Source: Flavobacterium sp.
GTDB lineage: Bacteria; Bacteroidota; Bacteroidia; Flavobacteriales; Flavobacteriaceae
Reading direction: 5' to 3'
DNA length: 24,650 nt
NCBI GenBank assembly: GCA_003449615.1
Contig: DMHA01000278.1
Coordinates: forward strand, 1-24,650
Each line of letters begins with the position of its first letter. Position 1 is the stretch's first letter. The notes below the pieces were generated by a model. It ran no database searches. It was not told where the DNA came from and saw only the letters and a list, made by a program, of their open reading frames with translations. Positions 1 to 8,335 of the stretch are shown here, piece after piece. The position numbers were made by a program, and so were the translations under genes.

Positions 1-40
1 AAAAAACCCTAACTAATTGAAAATCAATCGTTAAGGTTTT
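1..40 (-). terminator. Rho-independent terminator of tRNA-Ser
   Basis: Read on the minus strand, the arm AAACCTTAAC and the arm GTTAGGGTTT can pair (one T-G wobble), followed by a run of T (A at 1-6 on the plus strand). It begins just past the 3' end of the tRNA-Ser gene, as expected for its terminator. The window starts inside the U tract, so the full length is not visible. Confidence 0.6.
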
Positions 41-47
41 ATTTCAG

Positions 48-132
48 CGGAGAAAGAGGGATTCGAACCCCCGGACCTGTTACAGTCAACAGTTTTCAAG
101 ACTGCCGCAATCGACCACTCTGCCATTTCTCC
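48..132 (-). tRNA. tRNA-Ser (anticodon TGA)
   Basis: On the minus strand the gene starts GGAGAAATGGC and ends TTTCTCC plus a discriminator G, giving a perfect 7-bp acceptor stem (positions 126-132 with 49-55). The anticodon loop reads CTTGAAA, that is anticodon TGA. A long variable arm typical of class II serine tRNAs lies between the anticodon stem and the T arm, which carries GGTTCGAATCC. The total of 85 bases fits tRNA-Ser. No CCA is encoded. It has a consensus promoter upstream and a terminator downstream, so it is a stand-alone transcription unit. Confidence 0.95.
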
Positions 133-165
133 AATAAGTCGGGCATCAATTTCTCAATGCGGTTG

Positions 166-196
166 CAAATATAAGAACCTTTTTTTGTTTTACAAA
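166..196 (-). promoter_or_regulatory. Bacteroidota-type promoter of tRNA-Ser
   Basis: On the minus strand a -33 TTTG (positions 196-193), exactly 19 bases of spacer, and a -7 TATATTTG (173-166) match the flavobacterial sigma-A consensus TTTG-N19-TAnnTTTG. It lies about 34 bases upstream of the mature tRNA-Ser 5' end. Confidence 0.8.
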
Positions 197-301
197 AACT
201 ATTTTTATAAAAGTAGAAAGCTCCTTACTGCTTACAATTTAATCATTTCATTCACTTAATGTTAATCAAAAAAAACAATAGGTAAATTGTTATAAATCAT
301 T

Positions 302-1435
302 CTAATATTGAACGTATTCCTCGATTTCTAAGCCATATCCTATCATTCCCACACGTTTGGTTTGCTCTGTATTTGATAGTAATCGTATTTTTGAGATGTC
401 AATGTCATGCAAAATTTGGGCGCCAATACCAAAATCCCGATTGTCCATCTTGATTTGTGGGGCTTTAAAAATCCCTTTGGATTGGAGTTCTTTCAATTCG
501 ACAATTCGATTCAATAAATCTCCCGATTGCGATTCCTGATTGATGAATAAAACCGCTCCTTTGCCATCGGCATTAATCAATTCGAAAAGGTCGCACAATT
601 TTTTATTGGCATCATTAGTCAATGTTCCTAAAATATCATTATTGATTAAAGTCGCATTGATACGGGTCAAAACGGGTTCGCCAATATTCCACGTTCCCTT
701 AGTTAAGGCAACATGAATGCGATTATTAGTAGTTTGCAAATAAGCCCTAAGCCTGAAAGTACCAAAACGGGTTTCTATATCAAAATCTTCTTTTTTGATA
801 ATTAAGCTATCGTGTTGCATTCGGTAGGCTACTAAATCCTCAATAGAAACTAATTTCAAATTGAACTTTTTGGCTACTTTAACTAATTCCGGCAAACGAG
901 CCATCGAACCGTCTTCATTCATAATTTCGACAATTACACCAGCAGGTTTAAAACCAGCCAATCGAGCAAAATCAATGGCTGCCTCGGTATGTCCGGTTCG
1001 CCTTAAAACGCCTCCTTGTTTGGCAATTAAAGGAAATATATGTCCTGGACGTGCTAATTCGTGAGGTTTTGTATTCGGGTCAACCAATGACAAAACAGTT
1101 TTTGCCCTGTCGGCAGCAGAAATACCTGTGGTGACGCCATTTCCCCTCAAATCTACCGAAACTGTAAAAGCTGTTTCCAACGGGTCGGTATTGTTGTGAA
1201 CCATTGCGGTCAATCCTAAATCCTTGCATCGATTTTCGGTTAGTGGTGCACAAATCAATCCGCGACCGTGGGTAGCCATAAAATTGATCATTTCTGGAGT
1301 TACTTTTTCGGCAGCGGCAAGAAAATCACCTTCATTTTCACGACTTTCATCATCAACTACAATAATAATTTTTCCTTGACGAATGTCTTCAATAGCTTCT
1401 TCTATGGTGTTGAGTTTTATTTTGGTTGGTGGCAT
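302..1435 (-). CDS. ribB: RibBA-type 3,4-dihydroxy-2-butanone-4-phosphate synthase with a degenerate GTP cyclohydrolase II domain
   Basis: The 377-residue protein has the RibBA architecture. The N-terminal DHBP synthase domain (about residues 8-207) carries the acidic RENEGD metal-site motif at 32-37 and GHTEA at 148-152, so it should convert ribulose-5-phosphate to the four-carbon riboflavin precursor. The C-terminal part (about 215-377) is collinear with GTP cyclohydrolase II. However, the stretch that should hold the zinc ligands (SECLTGD...RCDC in active enzymes) reads without any cysteine (residues about 257-280; the only nearby Cys is 281). The second half is therefore probably inactive, like the RibBX-type proteins reported in other bacteria. 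The gene is last in the leftward cluster after lptG. The ATG at 1435 is preferred because the residues after it match the family N-terminus. A partial copy of this 5' end lies immediately upstream. Many databases would label it ribBA. Confidence 0.9.
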   Translation of the reverse strand: MPPTKIKLNTIEEAIEDIRQGKIIIVVDDESRENEGDFLAAAEKVTPEMINFMATHGRGLICAPLTENRCKDLGLTAMVHNNTDPLETAFTVSVDLRGNGVTTGISAADRAKTVLSLVDPNTKPHELARPGHIFPLIAKQGGVLRRTGHTEAAIDFARLAGFKPAGVIVEIMNEDGSMARLPELVKVAKKFNLKLVSIEDLVAYRMQHDSLIIKKEDFDIETRFGTFRLRAYLQTTNNRIHVALTKGTWNIGEPVLTRINATLINNDILGTLTNDANKKLCDLFELINADGKGAVLFINQESQSGDLLNRIVELKELQSKGIFKAPQIKMDNRDFGIGAQILHDIDISKIRLLSNTEQTKRVGMIGYGLEIEEYVQY

Positions 1436-1475
1436 ATTTTGGTTTTAAATTTTTAGAAAAAATTAATTAAAGTAA

Positions 1476-1567
1476 ATCATCAACTACAATAATAATTTTT
1501 CCTTGACGAATGTCTTCAATAGCTTCTTCTATGGTGTTGCCTTTTATTTTGGTTGTTGTCCTATTTT
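1476..1567 (-). repeat. Direct duplication of the ribBA 5' end (start codon lost)
   Basis: Positions 1476-1567 repeat 1349-1440 at an offset of 127 bases, with about 87 of 92 positions identical. The repeated part encodes the first 28 or so codons of RibBA. In this upstream copy the ATG (CAT at 1433-1435 on the plus strand) has become AGG (1560-1562), and the reading frame runs into a stop soon after the DD pair. It is a non-coding remnant of a local duplication filling most of the 134-base gap between lptG and ribBA. Confidence 0.9.
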
Positions 1568-1569
1568 AA

Positions 1570-3006
1570 TTATTTTGGTGGAGGAAATATTTTTTGAAAT
1601 AATTTTTGGAATGGTGCCAAAATAACATCCATATTAATCAATCCAATATCATTTGTAGCCCGATAGGTTAATAAAATAGCCAAAGGTGTCAAAATTAATG
1701 ATGACATCCAAGCTCCTAATAAAGGAGTTAAACCATCTTCTTGTGAAATCCGTTTGCCAAATGTATTGATAAAATGGAAAGTTATAAATATTAATACAGC
1801 AAAAACTATTGGCAATCCTAAACCTCCTTTTCTAATAATTGCACCCAACGGAGCACCTATAAAAAACATTAAAAAACAAGCATAAGCAATCACAAATTTA
1901 TCATTTAGTGCCAAAATGTGACCATTAATATTTTTTTGTTTGAATTCTAATTCAGTTTTAGTGCCGTTAATGGAAAGCAAATTATTATCGGTGTTGCTGC
2001 TGGCATAATTAAGAACAGTTAGTTTCTTTTCATTGGAATACAAAGACAATAAATTATCAGGCAACGTCTTAGTTTTTTTGATAGCCAAAATAGGATTAAA
2101 ACTTCTTTGCATTCCGATGCGCTGATTGATGTTTTCTGAAAATGAGATAATTTCAGTTTTCATGTTTTTGTGTAAGGAATCTAAAGTGTAGTTTAGCTCA
2201 CTAACATTTAGCATACTATTTGTGTTTGAAATACTCGTGTCATCAACATCAACATTATTCAATTTTGATAAATCGATATTGATAATGTATTTCTTGAAAG
2301 AGCTTTTTGCAAACGGAAATTTGCTTCGGTCTTCGTATTTTTTTGGAATAAGGTCTTCATAATAATAACCATTATTCAAAACCATTTGGAGGGTGTTCGA
2401 TTGTTCGCTACTAATCAACAAACCATTTTTGGCTTTAATAACAGTTTTGTTGCCTTCGCCCATAGCCGATTTTTTATGTATCGTAATCCCTGTTAAAGTG
2501 TTTCCATTGACTCCAGATTTCTTATTCACCTTGATAGAATATAAGCCAACATCGCTAAATTGTCCTTCGGCAATTGCCAAGGCGGGTTTTAATTGGGCTA
2601 TGTTTCTTCGGAAATTGATAAATTTATATTCGGCATAAGGGATGACATTATTGGCAAATGAAAAAGCGACAATACTTAAAATTGAAATGAATATTATCAA
2701 ACTTTTCATAGCTCTTTGAAGCGAAATACCAGCCGATTTCATTGCTGCAAATTCATAATTTTCGGCCAAATTTCCAAAAGTCATGATCGAAGCCAACAAA
2801 ACCGATAGCGGAAGAACTAAAGGTATAATTCGAGGCATCGCAAATAATAAAAATTTGATAACCATCGCAAAATCCAAGTCTTTGCCGGCTAATTCGGCAA
2901 TAAATATCCAAACCGATTGAAGGATAAATATAAAAAACAGAATGATAAATACCGTAAAAAAGGTACTAAGAAAAGTCTTCAGTAAGTATTTGTCGAGAAT
3001 TTTCAC
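1570..3006 (-). CDS. lptG: LptF/LptG family permease (YjgP/YjgQ)
   Basis: This 478-residue inner-membrane protein has the YjgP/YjgQ layout: two or three hydrophobic segments in the first 120 residues, a large periplasmic part (about 130-360), and further membrane segments from about 365 to the end. The N-terminal MKILDKYLLKTF is the typical start of LptG-like proteins, and NLAENYEFAAMKSAGIS near residue 80 is the conserved coupling-helix region that contacts the LptB ATPase. The role is extraction of lipopolysaccharide from the inner membrane to the Lpt bridge. The start is GTG at 3006. The gene begins 6 bases after the LolA-like gene and is probably translationally linked to it. LptF versus LptG cannot be separated safely by eye; genomes usually carry both. 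Confidence 0.88.
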   Translation of the reverse strand: MKILDKYLLKTFLSTFFTVFIILFFIFILQSVWIFIAELAGKDLDFAMVIKFLLFAMPRIIPLVLPLSVLLASIMTFGNLAENYEFAAMKSAGISLQRAMKSLIIFISILSIVAFSFANNVIPYAEYKFINFRRNIAQLKPALAIAEGQFSDVGLYSIKVNKKSGVNGNTLTGITIHKKSAMGEGNKTVIKAKNGLLISSEQSNTLQMVLNNGYYYEDLIPKKYEDRSKFPFAKSSFKKYIINIDLSKLNNVDVDDTSISNTNSMLNVSELNYTLDSLHKNMKTEIISFSENINQRIGMQRSFNPILAIKKTKTLPDNLLSLYSNEKKLTVLNYASSNTDNNLLSINGTKTELEFKQKNINGHILALNDKFVIAYACFLMFFIGAPLGAIIRKGGLGLPIVFAVLIFITFHFINTFGKRISQEDGLTPLLGAWMSSLILTPLAILLTYRATNDIGLINMDVILAPFQKLFQKIFPPPK

Positions 3007-3012
3007 CTAGAA

Positions 3013-3654
3013 TTAATCTAATTTATTGATGTAGTAATTTGGATATTTACTCGCAACAAAAGTAAATTGATTTTTTGACAAAGGTTGGTTGGTTTTAAAA
3101 GAATTAACGGTTAATGTTGTTTTTGTTCCTTTTTTCCCCGTTTCAATCAAATTATAAATGTGTTTGGTTTGGACATCAATGCCCAATAATATTTCTTTTC
3201 TTTGGTCTTTGGCGTTTGTTGGAACCAATTTTACATATTGAATTTTTCTACCCTTGATGTCTTCCAATTTATCCATTGTGCATCTATAACCCGAATTAAA
3301 AAAAGTCAACATCTTTGATGGAGTGATGGCGCTTTCCTCTTTTTCGTCAACAGTAGAAACAGTAATTTCCTCATCTTCAGGAACAATGGTATAGTTTTTC
3401 TTCCCGTCATATATTTTAGTCACACCCATAAAGTTTAAAATATATTGATTGCCTTTCATCGTCACATTTCCTTTACTGTCTTGATTGATGTTTTCTTTGG
3501 CATTATTCAAACTGTATTTAAAATCAATAACAATATTATCATAACCCTTTACAATAGAAGTAACTTTGTTCAAAAGGTCTTTTGCTTTGTTGTCTTGAGC
3601 TTGAATCGAAAAACTGAATTGTAGTAATAAGGTAATTAGTAAAACCTTTTTCAT
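3013..3654 (-). CDS. LolA-like outer-membrane lipoprotein carrier protein
   Basis: The 213-residue protein begins with a signal peptide (KK, then hydrophobic residues to about 19, cleavage near QAQ-DN). The mature part has the pattern of the LolA/LolB fold: repeated beta strands such as GNVTMKGNQYILNFMG (about residues 62-77), then IYDGKKNYTIVPEDEE, and a C-terminal strand ending in FTFVASKYPNYYINKLD. The predicted role is periplasmic escort of lipoproteins from the inner to the outer membrane. It sits between ftsK and lptG with gaps of 32 and 6 bases, an order common in flavobacteria by recollection, which supports an envelope role. Sequence identity to proteobacterial LolA is low in this phylum, so binding of the same cargo is inferred. 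Confidence 0.82.
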   Translation of the reverse strand: MKKVLLITLLLQFSFSIQAQDNKAKDLLNKVTSIVKGYDNIVIDFKYSLNNAKENINQDSKGNVTMKGNQYILNFMGVTKIYDGKKNYTIVPEDEEITVSTVDEKEESAITPSKMLTFFNSGYRCTMDKLEDIKGRKIQYVKLVPTNAKDQRKEILLGIDVQTKHIYNLIETGKKGTKTTLTVNSFKTNQPLSKNQFTFVASKYPNYYINKLD

Positions 3655-3686
3655 CTGTATAAAATGTTTTTTTTTTATCTTAATCG

Positions 3687-6137
3687 TTAGCTTTGTTCAT
3701 TATTAAAAAATTGTTCCAAGTCATTCATATCTGAAATAGTAACATTTCTGGCCTTGCTACCTTCAAAGGGACCAACGATTCCTGCAGCTTCCAATTGATC
3801 TATCAATCGTCCTGCTCGGTTATAGCCCAATTTTAGTTTTCTTTGAAGCAAAGAGGCTGAACCTTGTTGTGCCATCACAATGACTTCGGCGGCTTCTCTA
3901 AATAATGTATCTCTTTCAGAAATATCCATATCAAGATTAATGCCACTTTCTTCGCCAACAAACTCTGGAAGCAAATATGCCGTTGGATATGCTTTTTGAG
4001 AACCTATAAAATCTACAATTTTTTCTACTTCGGGCGTGTCAACAAAAGCACATTGCACACGAACCACATCATTTCCGTTGTGATACAACATATCGCCACG
4101 ACCTATCAATTGATCGGCTCCTTGATTGTCCAATATAGTTCTCGAATCAATTTTTGATGATACTCTAAAGGCAATTCTGGCTGGAAAATTAGCTTTTATC
4201 AGTCCTGTAATTACATTTACCGAAGGTCTTTGTGTGGCAATGATTAAGTGAATTCCGATGGCTCTTGCCAATTGAGCCAATCTCGCAATAGGAATTTCTA
4301 CTTCTTTGCCAGCAGTCATTATCAAATCGGCAAATTCATCGACAACTAGAATTATATACGGCAAAAATCGGTGACCATTTTCGGGGTTTAATTTTCTAGA
4401 TTTGAATTTTTCGTTGTATTCTTTGATGTTTCTTACCATAGCATCTTTCAACAAAGAATAGCGATTGTCCATTTCGACACAAAGCGAGTTCAAAGTGTTG
4501 ACTACCTTTGCATTGTCTGTAATAATGGCATCATCAGAATCGGGTAACATAGCCAAATAATGTCTTTCAATTTTATTGAAAAGCGTCAATTCTACTTTCT
4601 TTGGATCGACCAAAACAAACTTGATTTCAGCAGGATGTTTTTTGTATAACAAAGAGGTTATTACTGCATTCAAACCAACCGATTTTCCTTGTCCTGTTGC
4701 TCCAGCCATCAACAAATGGGGCATTTTTGCCAAATCGACAACAAAAGTTTCATTCGAAATGGTTTTTCCTAAAGCAAGAGGCAATTCCATTTCGGCTTCT
4801 TGAAATTTAGCAGAACCAATCACGCTTTTCATCGAAACCATTGTGGGATTCTTGTTTGGAACCTCGATTCCTATCGTTCCTTTTCCAGGAATTGGAGCAA
4901 TAATCCGAATTCCCAAAGCCGAAAGTGACAAGGCAATATCGTCTTCTAAACTCTTGATTTTTGAAATACGGATTCCTGCTTCTGGTACTATTTCATAAAG
5001 TGTTACCGAAGGCCCAACGGTAGCTTTTATCTGTGCAATTTCTATTTTGTAATTGCGAAGCGTTTCTACAATTTTATTTTTATTTTCTTCTAATTCCTCC
5101 TGATTGATGGTGATTCCGCCAGTAGAATATTCTTTCAATAAATCTATTGTTGGGTATTTGTAATTGGATAAATCTAAAGTTGGGTCGAACAAACCAAAAT
5201 CGGCGACCAGTTTTGAAGCCAAATTTTCTTCGATAATATCTTCTTCGGGTGATTTTTCAATCACAAAATGGTCATCGTCTGTATGAATAATCTCGAGTGA
5301 ATGGAATGGGGGAGGAGTAACTTCTTTTGGAGTTGGTTTCAAACTGATCTCCGACGGATTACTAATTGTAGGTTTTAATGCTTCTTTGTTGAGTTCAAAT
5401 TGTGAACCAGCTGTTGTTAAGTGAATTCCCTTAAGGTCTTCATCCTCCTCGGTTTCTTTAACGGCATATTCTTCGAGATTATAAAAACTTGAATCTATAC
5501 TAGTAGGATTTGAATTCAAATCTGTTTTAATTTCTTTTTTGGTTCTTTCAAAAAATGATTTTATTTTTTCGGGTGATACTTTGATTTTAAAAATCAGATA
5601 AATGATAAGTCCAAAGATTAAAACCAGTAATGTTCCAGTTTTACCTAAATAATCTTGCGAAAACAAATTCAATTCATAGCCAATGATTCCACCCAATTCG
5701 GGCAAAGAAGTGGCAAAAAAACCTAATAATACCGACAAGATAATAATGACAAACAAATCCCAAAACCAAATCCTATTGAGCTTTTTTGATGAAATATCAA
5801 GCACTAAAAAAATACCTGTGAGAAAAAACAATCGAACAAATAGAAACGAAGCGACTCCAAAACCTTTGTAAATCATTAAATCAGCTAGAAATGCACCAAA
5901 TTTTCCCAACCAATTTTGAACCGTTTCGTTTCTGTCAGATAATTGATTAACAGCACTTTGATCTTGTTGTCCGTAGATAAAAAAGGAAATAAAAGCAAGC
6001 AATAAAGCAATTGAAAACAAAACCAAGAGCGAACCCAAAACTATTTTATGTTGTTTTGTGATTGCCCAGGATTTTTTTTCTACCGAATTGGAATTCGATT
6101 TCTTGTCTGCTGAAACTGCTTTGGTTGTTTTTGCCAT
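3687..6137 (-). CDS. ftsK: DNA translocase FtsK
   Basis: This 816-residue protein has the full FtsK/SpoIIIE order. The N-terminal membrane domain has about four hydrophobic segments (roughly 32-54, 85-115, 125-143, 165-184). A charged linker covers about 190-330. The motor follows, with Walker A GATGQGKS at about 479-486 and Walker B ILVVDE ending at D600-E601, then the RARAIGIHL and ATQRPSV motifs. The C-terminal winged-helix gamma domain (about 745-810, SLLQRKLKLGYNRAGRLID) recognises KOPS-type polar sequences and activates XerCD. It pumps chromosome ends through the closing septum and resolves dimers. The linker is short compared with E. coli FtsK. It lies 18 bases after dgkA and 32 before the LolA-like gene in a leftward operon. 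Confidence 0.97.
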   Translation of the reverse strand: MAKTTKAVSADKKSNSNSVEKKSWAITKQHKIVLGSLLVLFSIALLLAFISFFIYGQQDQSAVNQLSDRNETVQNWLGKFGAFLADLMIYKGFGVASFLFVRLFFLTGIFLVLDISSKKLNRIWFWDLFVIIILSVLLGFFATSLPELGGIIGYELNLFSQDYLGKTGTLLVLIFGLIIYLIFKIKVSPEKIKSFFERTKKEIKTDLNSNPTSIDSSFYNLEEYAVKETEEDEDLKGIHLTTAGSQFELNKEALKPTISNPSEISLKPTPKEVTPPPFHSLEIIHTDDDHFVIEKSPEEDIIEENLASKLVADFGLFDPTLDLSNYKYPTIDLLKEYSTGGITINQEELEENKNKIVETLRNYKIEIAQIKATVGPSVTLYEIVPEAGIRISKIKSLEDDIALSLSALGIRIIAPIPGKGTIGIEVPNKNPTMVSMKSVIGSAKFQEAEMELPLALGKTISNETFVVDLAKMPHLLMAGATGQGKSVGLNAVITSLLYKKHPAEIKFVLVDPKKVELTLFNKIERHYLAMLPDSDDAIITDNAKVVNTLNSLCVEMDNRYSLLKDAMVRNIKEYNEKFKSRKLNPENGHRFLPYIILVVDEFADLIMTAGKEVEIPIARLAQLARAIGIHLIIATQRPSVNVITGLIKANFPARIAFRVSSKIDSRTILDNQGADQLIGRGDMLYHNGNDVVRVQCAFVDTPEVEKIVDFIGSQKAYPTAYLLPEFVGEESGINLDMDISERDTLFREAAEVIVMAQQGSASLLQRKLKLGYNRAGRLIDQLEAAGIVGPFEGSKARNVTISDMNDLEQFFNNEQS

Positions 6138-6155
6138 TCTTGGTTGAACTATTCG

Positions 6156-6530
6156 CTATAAAAATTTGGGTACATAGATGATTAATCCAATTGCTATTGC
6201 CGTAAGTGCTGCAAAAAAAACTGCACCAGCAGCAATATCTTTGATAAAACCAATTCTATGATGAAAATCGGGATGAATAAAATCAGCGATTTTTTCGACC
6301 GCTGTGTTGATTCCTTCTATGCTCATTACTAATCCTATAGACAAGGTTTGAAAAAGCCATTCGGTGGTAGTGATGTGCATAAAAAAACCTGCAAGTGTCA
6401 TCATTAGACCAATAAAAAACTGAACCATAATACTGTGTTCGGTCGTAATTAATTTTACGGCACCTTTTGCAGCATAGGAAACACTTTTTAATCTTCCGCT
6501 AAAGAATGAATTGTCTTTTTGAAATTCCAT
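6156..6530 (-). CDS. dgkA: Diacylglycerol kinase / undecaprenol kinase family protein
   Basis: The 124-residue integral membrane protein has an amphipathic N-terminus and three hydrophobic helices (about 33-52, 58-72, 100-121). The family signature ExxNxAxE is present as E72-G-I-N75-T-A-V-E79, which binds magnesium-ATP and the lipid headgroup. The family phosphorylates diacylglycerol (Gram-negative DgkA) or undecaprenol (Gram-positive type). The two activities cannot be told apart by eye, but the FIHPDFHHRIGFIKDIAAGAV region resembles the undecaprenol-kinase-like branch widespread in Bacteroidota. It lies between tpx (6-base gap) and ftsK (18-base gap), so it is co-transcribed with both. Confidence 0.9.
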   Translation of the reverse strand: MEFQKDNSFFSGRLKSVSYAAKGAVKLITTEHSIMVQFFIGLMMTLAGFFMHITTTEWLFQTLSIGLVMSIEGINTAVEKIADFIHPDFHHRIGFIKDIAAGAVFFAALTAIAIGLIIYVPKFL

Positions 6531-6536
6531 CCTGAG

Positions 6537-7034
6537 CTAAAGTGCTGCTAAGGCAGCTTCGTAATTGGGTTCATTGGCAATTTCAGAAACTTGTTCGGTA
6601 TAAAGTACTGATCCGCTGGCATCTACCACAATGATACATCTGGAATGTAAACCTGCTAATACGCCATCCACAATTTCTAATCCATTGGTTTTACCAAAAC
6701 TTCCATCTTTGAAATCGGATAAATTAACCACATTTTCAATTCCTTCGGCACCACAAAAACGTTTTTGGGCAAAAGGTAAATCTCTAGAAATACACAATAC
6801 TTTTGTGTTTTCTAATTTTGAAGCAGTTGCGTTAAAAGTTCTAACCGAGGTAGCACAAGTTCCCGTATCAATACTTGGAAAAATATTTAAAACTAAATTT
6901 GTACCTGCAAAATCACTCAATGTAGCAATCGAAAGGTCGTTTTTAACTAATTTAAAATCAGCTAGTTTGGTGCCTGCTTTTGGTAATTCGCCTGAGGTGT
7001 GTATTGGGTTTCCACCTAATGTTATTGAAGCCAT
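6537..7034 (-). CDS. tpx: Thiol peroxidase (atypical 2-Cys peroxiredoxin)
   Basis: The 165-residue protein has the Tpx layout. The peroxidatic cysteine C60 sits in SIDTGTCATSVRTFN and the resolving cysteine C94 in KRFCGAEGIENV, closely matching the C61/C95 spacing of E. coli Tpx. It reduces lipid and other hydroperoxides at the expense of thioredoxin in the cytoplasm or near the membrane. It is the first gene of the leftward tpx-dgkA-ftsK-lolA-lptG cluster and has its own promoter-like -7 element close upstream. The ATG at 7034 is supported by the typical N-terminus (ASITLGGNPIHTSGELP). Confidence 0.96.
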   Translation of the reverse strand: MASITLGGNPIHTSGELPKAGTKLADFKLVKNDLSIATLSDFAGTNLVLNIFPSIDTGTCATSVRTFNATASKLENTKVLCISRDLPFAQKRFCGAEGIENVVNLSDFKDGSFGKTNGLEIVDGVLAGLHSRCIIVVDASGSVLYTEQVSEIANEPNYEAALAAL

Positions 7035-7057
7035 AATTTTTGTTTTTAAATGAGCTT

Positions 7058-7065
7058 CAAAAGTA
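7058..7065 (-). promoter_or_regulatory. -7 promoter element upstream of tpx
   Basis: The minus strand reads TACTTTTG, an exact match to TAnnTTTG, 24 bases before the tpx ATG. No perfect TTTG was found at the ideal -33 distance, so only the -7 half is firm. Confidence 0.6.
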
Positions 7066-7089
7066 TGAAATTTTTTTCAGGATTTACTA

Positions 7090-7270
7090 TTTTGAATTTA
7101 GGTTTTGTTGATTTAACCTAATTTTCAGAAACTATGCGCTCAAGCCTCTAAAACCTTAGGTTTATTGTTTTGTAATTCAGGTTTGTGGCTATAAATATTT
7201 TGATTCTAAAAGGTTTGAATTTGTATTTCGAGGTTTGAAATAATTCTTGTAGATTTGAATTTGGTTTTGA
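7090..7270. repeat. Loose AGGTTTGAAT-like repeats in the tpx-rlmF intergenic gap
   Basis: The 254-base gap between tpx and rlmF contains about six variants of a short motif (TAGGTTTTG, TAGGTTTA, CAGGTTTGT, AAGGTTTGAAT, GAGGTTTGAAA, TAGATTTGAAT) at irregular spacings of roughly 20-35 bases. No ORF or clear hairpin was seen. They could be degenerate tandem repeats or chance in an AT/GT-biased spacer. Confidence 0.35.
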
Positions 7271-7288
7271 GCATCATTAAAAAAAAGT

Positions 7289-8242
7289 TTACTCAAACTT
7301 CCAATTCCTTTGTTGCGTTTCCGTTTGAAAAGTCCAAGCTAAAATCCTACTGGTTTTTTGGCCTTGAGCCATATCAATGGTTTTAATTTCGACCACATTT
7401 ACTTTGTTTAGGGTTTTGTAAAGGCTGGAAAGATTCTCTTTTTTGGAAACCAAAGTCGTAAACCAAAGACATTGCAATGGGTATTTGGCACTCTCGAAAA
7501 TCATTTGGGTAATGAATCCTAGTTCACCACCATCACACCATAATTCAGCATTTTGACCCCCAAAATTCAAGACTGGTTTGGTGGTTCTTGTGTTTTCGAG
7601 ATTATTTATTTTGCGAATGGAGGATTTCGTGGCTTCTTCTTGAGAGTTATGAAACGGCGGATTGCAAATTGTGAGCGAAAATCGATCTTCGGGAGTGATG
7701 ATATTTTTGAAAATAAAACGAGATTCGGTTTGCAGCTGTAAACTGATGAAATCGATTAATTTCTGATTATCCTCAATGATTTTTTTACAATTTTGAATGG
7801 CTTTTTCGTCAATTTCGGTACCAACAAACGACCAACCATAAACAGAATTTCCCAATATTGGATAAATACAATTGGCACCAATACCAATGTCAAGAACTTG
7901 TACATTTTCGCCTTCTGGAACAATTCCATTGTTGTTAGAAGCCAATAAATCAGCCACATAATGTATGTAATCCATTCGGCCAGGAATAGGAGGGCAAAGA
8001 TAATTTTCGGGAATATCCCATTTTTTGATGTCGTAATTGGCTATTAACAAGGCTTTGTTGAGCGCTTTTACGGCTTCGGGATTACTGAAATCGATGGTTT
8101 CTCTAGAGGTTTCTAGGTTGAATTTATTTGCAGCAACAAAAGGTTGAAGTTCGGGGCAATTCTCAATTAATTGCTCAAAATTATACCCAAATCGGTGTTG
8201 ATTTCTGGGATGCAAATTCGTTTTTTCGATGATCGGCTTCAA
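7289..8242 (-). CDS. rlmF: 23S rRNA (adenine-1618-N6)-methyltransferase
   Basis: The 317-residue protein matches RlmF along its length: an N-terminal LHPRNQHRFGYNF, then NPEAVKALNKALL, WDIPENYLCPPIPGRMDYIHY, the SAM-binding motif LDIGIGANCIYPILG (about residues 120-134), the catalytic NPPF motif of N6-adenine methyltransferases (about 195-198), and LNFGGQNAELWCDGGE. It methylates A1618 of 23S rRNA during large-subunit assembly. The only in-frame start before the conserved LHPRN block is TTG at 8242; no upstream in-frame ATG or GTG exists. The gene appears monocistronic, facing the same way as the thiamine pyrophosphokinase upstream but separated from it by a terminator. Confidence 0.94.
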   Translation of the reverse strand: MKPIIEKTNLHPRNQHRFGYNFEQLIENCPELQPFVAANKFNLETSRETIDFSNPEAVKALNKALLIANYDIKKWDIPENYLCPPIPGRMDYIHYVADLLASNNNGIVPEGENVQVLDIGIGANCIYPILGNSVYGWSFVGTEIDEKAIQNCKKIIEDNQKLIDFISLQLQTESRFIFKNIITPEDRFSLTICNPPFHNSQEEATKSSIRKINNLENTRTTKPVLNFGGQNAELWCDGGELGFITQMIFESAKYPLQCLWFTTLVSKKENLSSLYKTLNKVNVVEIKTIDMAQGQKTSRILAWTFQTETQQRNWKFE

Positions 8243-8264
8243 TTTTATTTTCTTTATTTCGATG

Positions 8265-8272
8265 TAAATATA
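8265..8272 (-). promoter_or_regulatory. Possible -7 element upstream of rlmF
   Basis: The minus strand reads TATATTTA, one mismatch (final G) from TAnnTTTG, 22 bases before the TTG start. It immediately follows the U tract of the preceding terminator, a plausible place for a new promoter. Confidence 0.35.
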
Positions 8273-8277
8273 GTTTT

Positions 8278-8334
8278 AAAAAAAGAATTTTAGATTTTAG
8301 AAATCTGCAATCTAAAATCTGAACTCTAAAATTC
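8278..8334 (-). terminator. Terminator of the thiamine pyrophosphokinase gene
   Basis: Read on the minus strand, AGATTTTAGA (8320-8311) pairs perfectly with TCTAAAATCT (8301-8292), and an outer GAATTTTAGA (8334-8325) is complementary to TCTAAAATTC (8294-8285), which partly overlaps the inner arm. Alternative stems are therefore possible. A run of seven T follows (8284-8278). It begins right after the stop codon. The AT-rich stem is unusual, and the same AGATTT-type words occur in the tandem repeat at 9262-9380. Confidence 0.65.
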
Positions 8335-8335
8335 C

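Noticed and set aside
6631..7053. Plus-strand ORF of 140 residues opposite tpx
   Set aside because: It mirrors the thiol peroxidase gene, which has both catalytic cysteines and a promoter.
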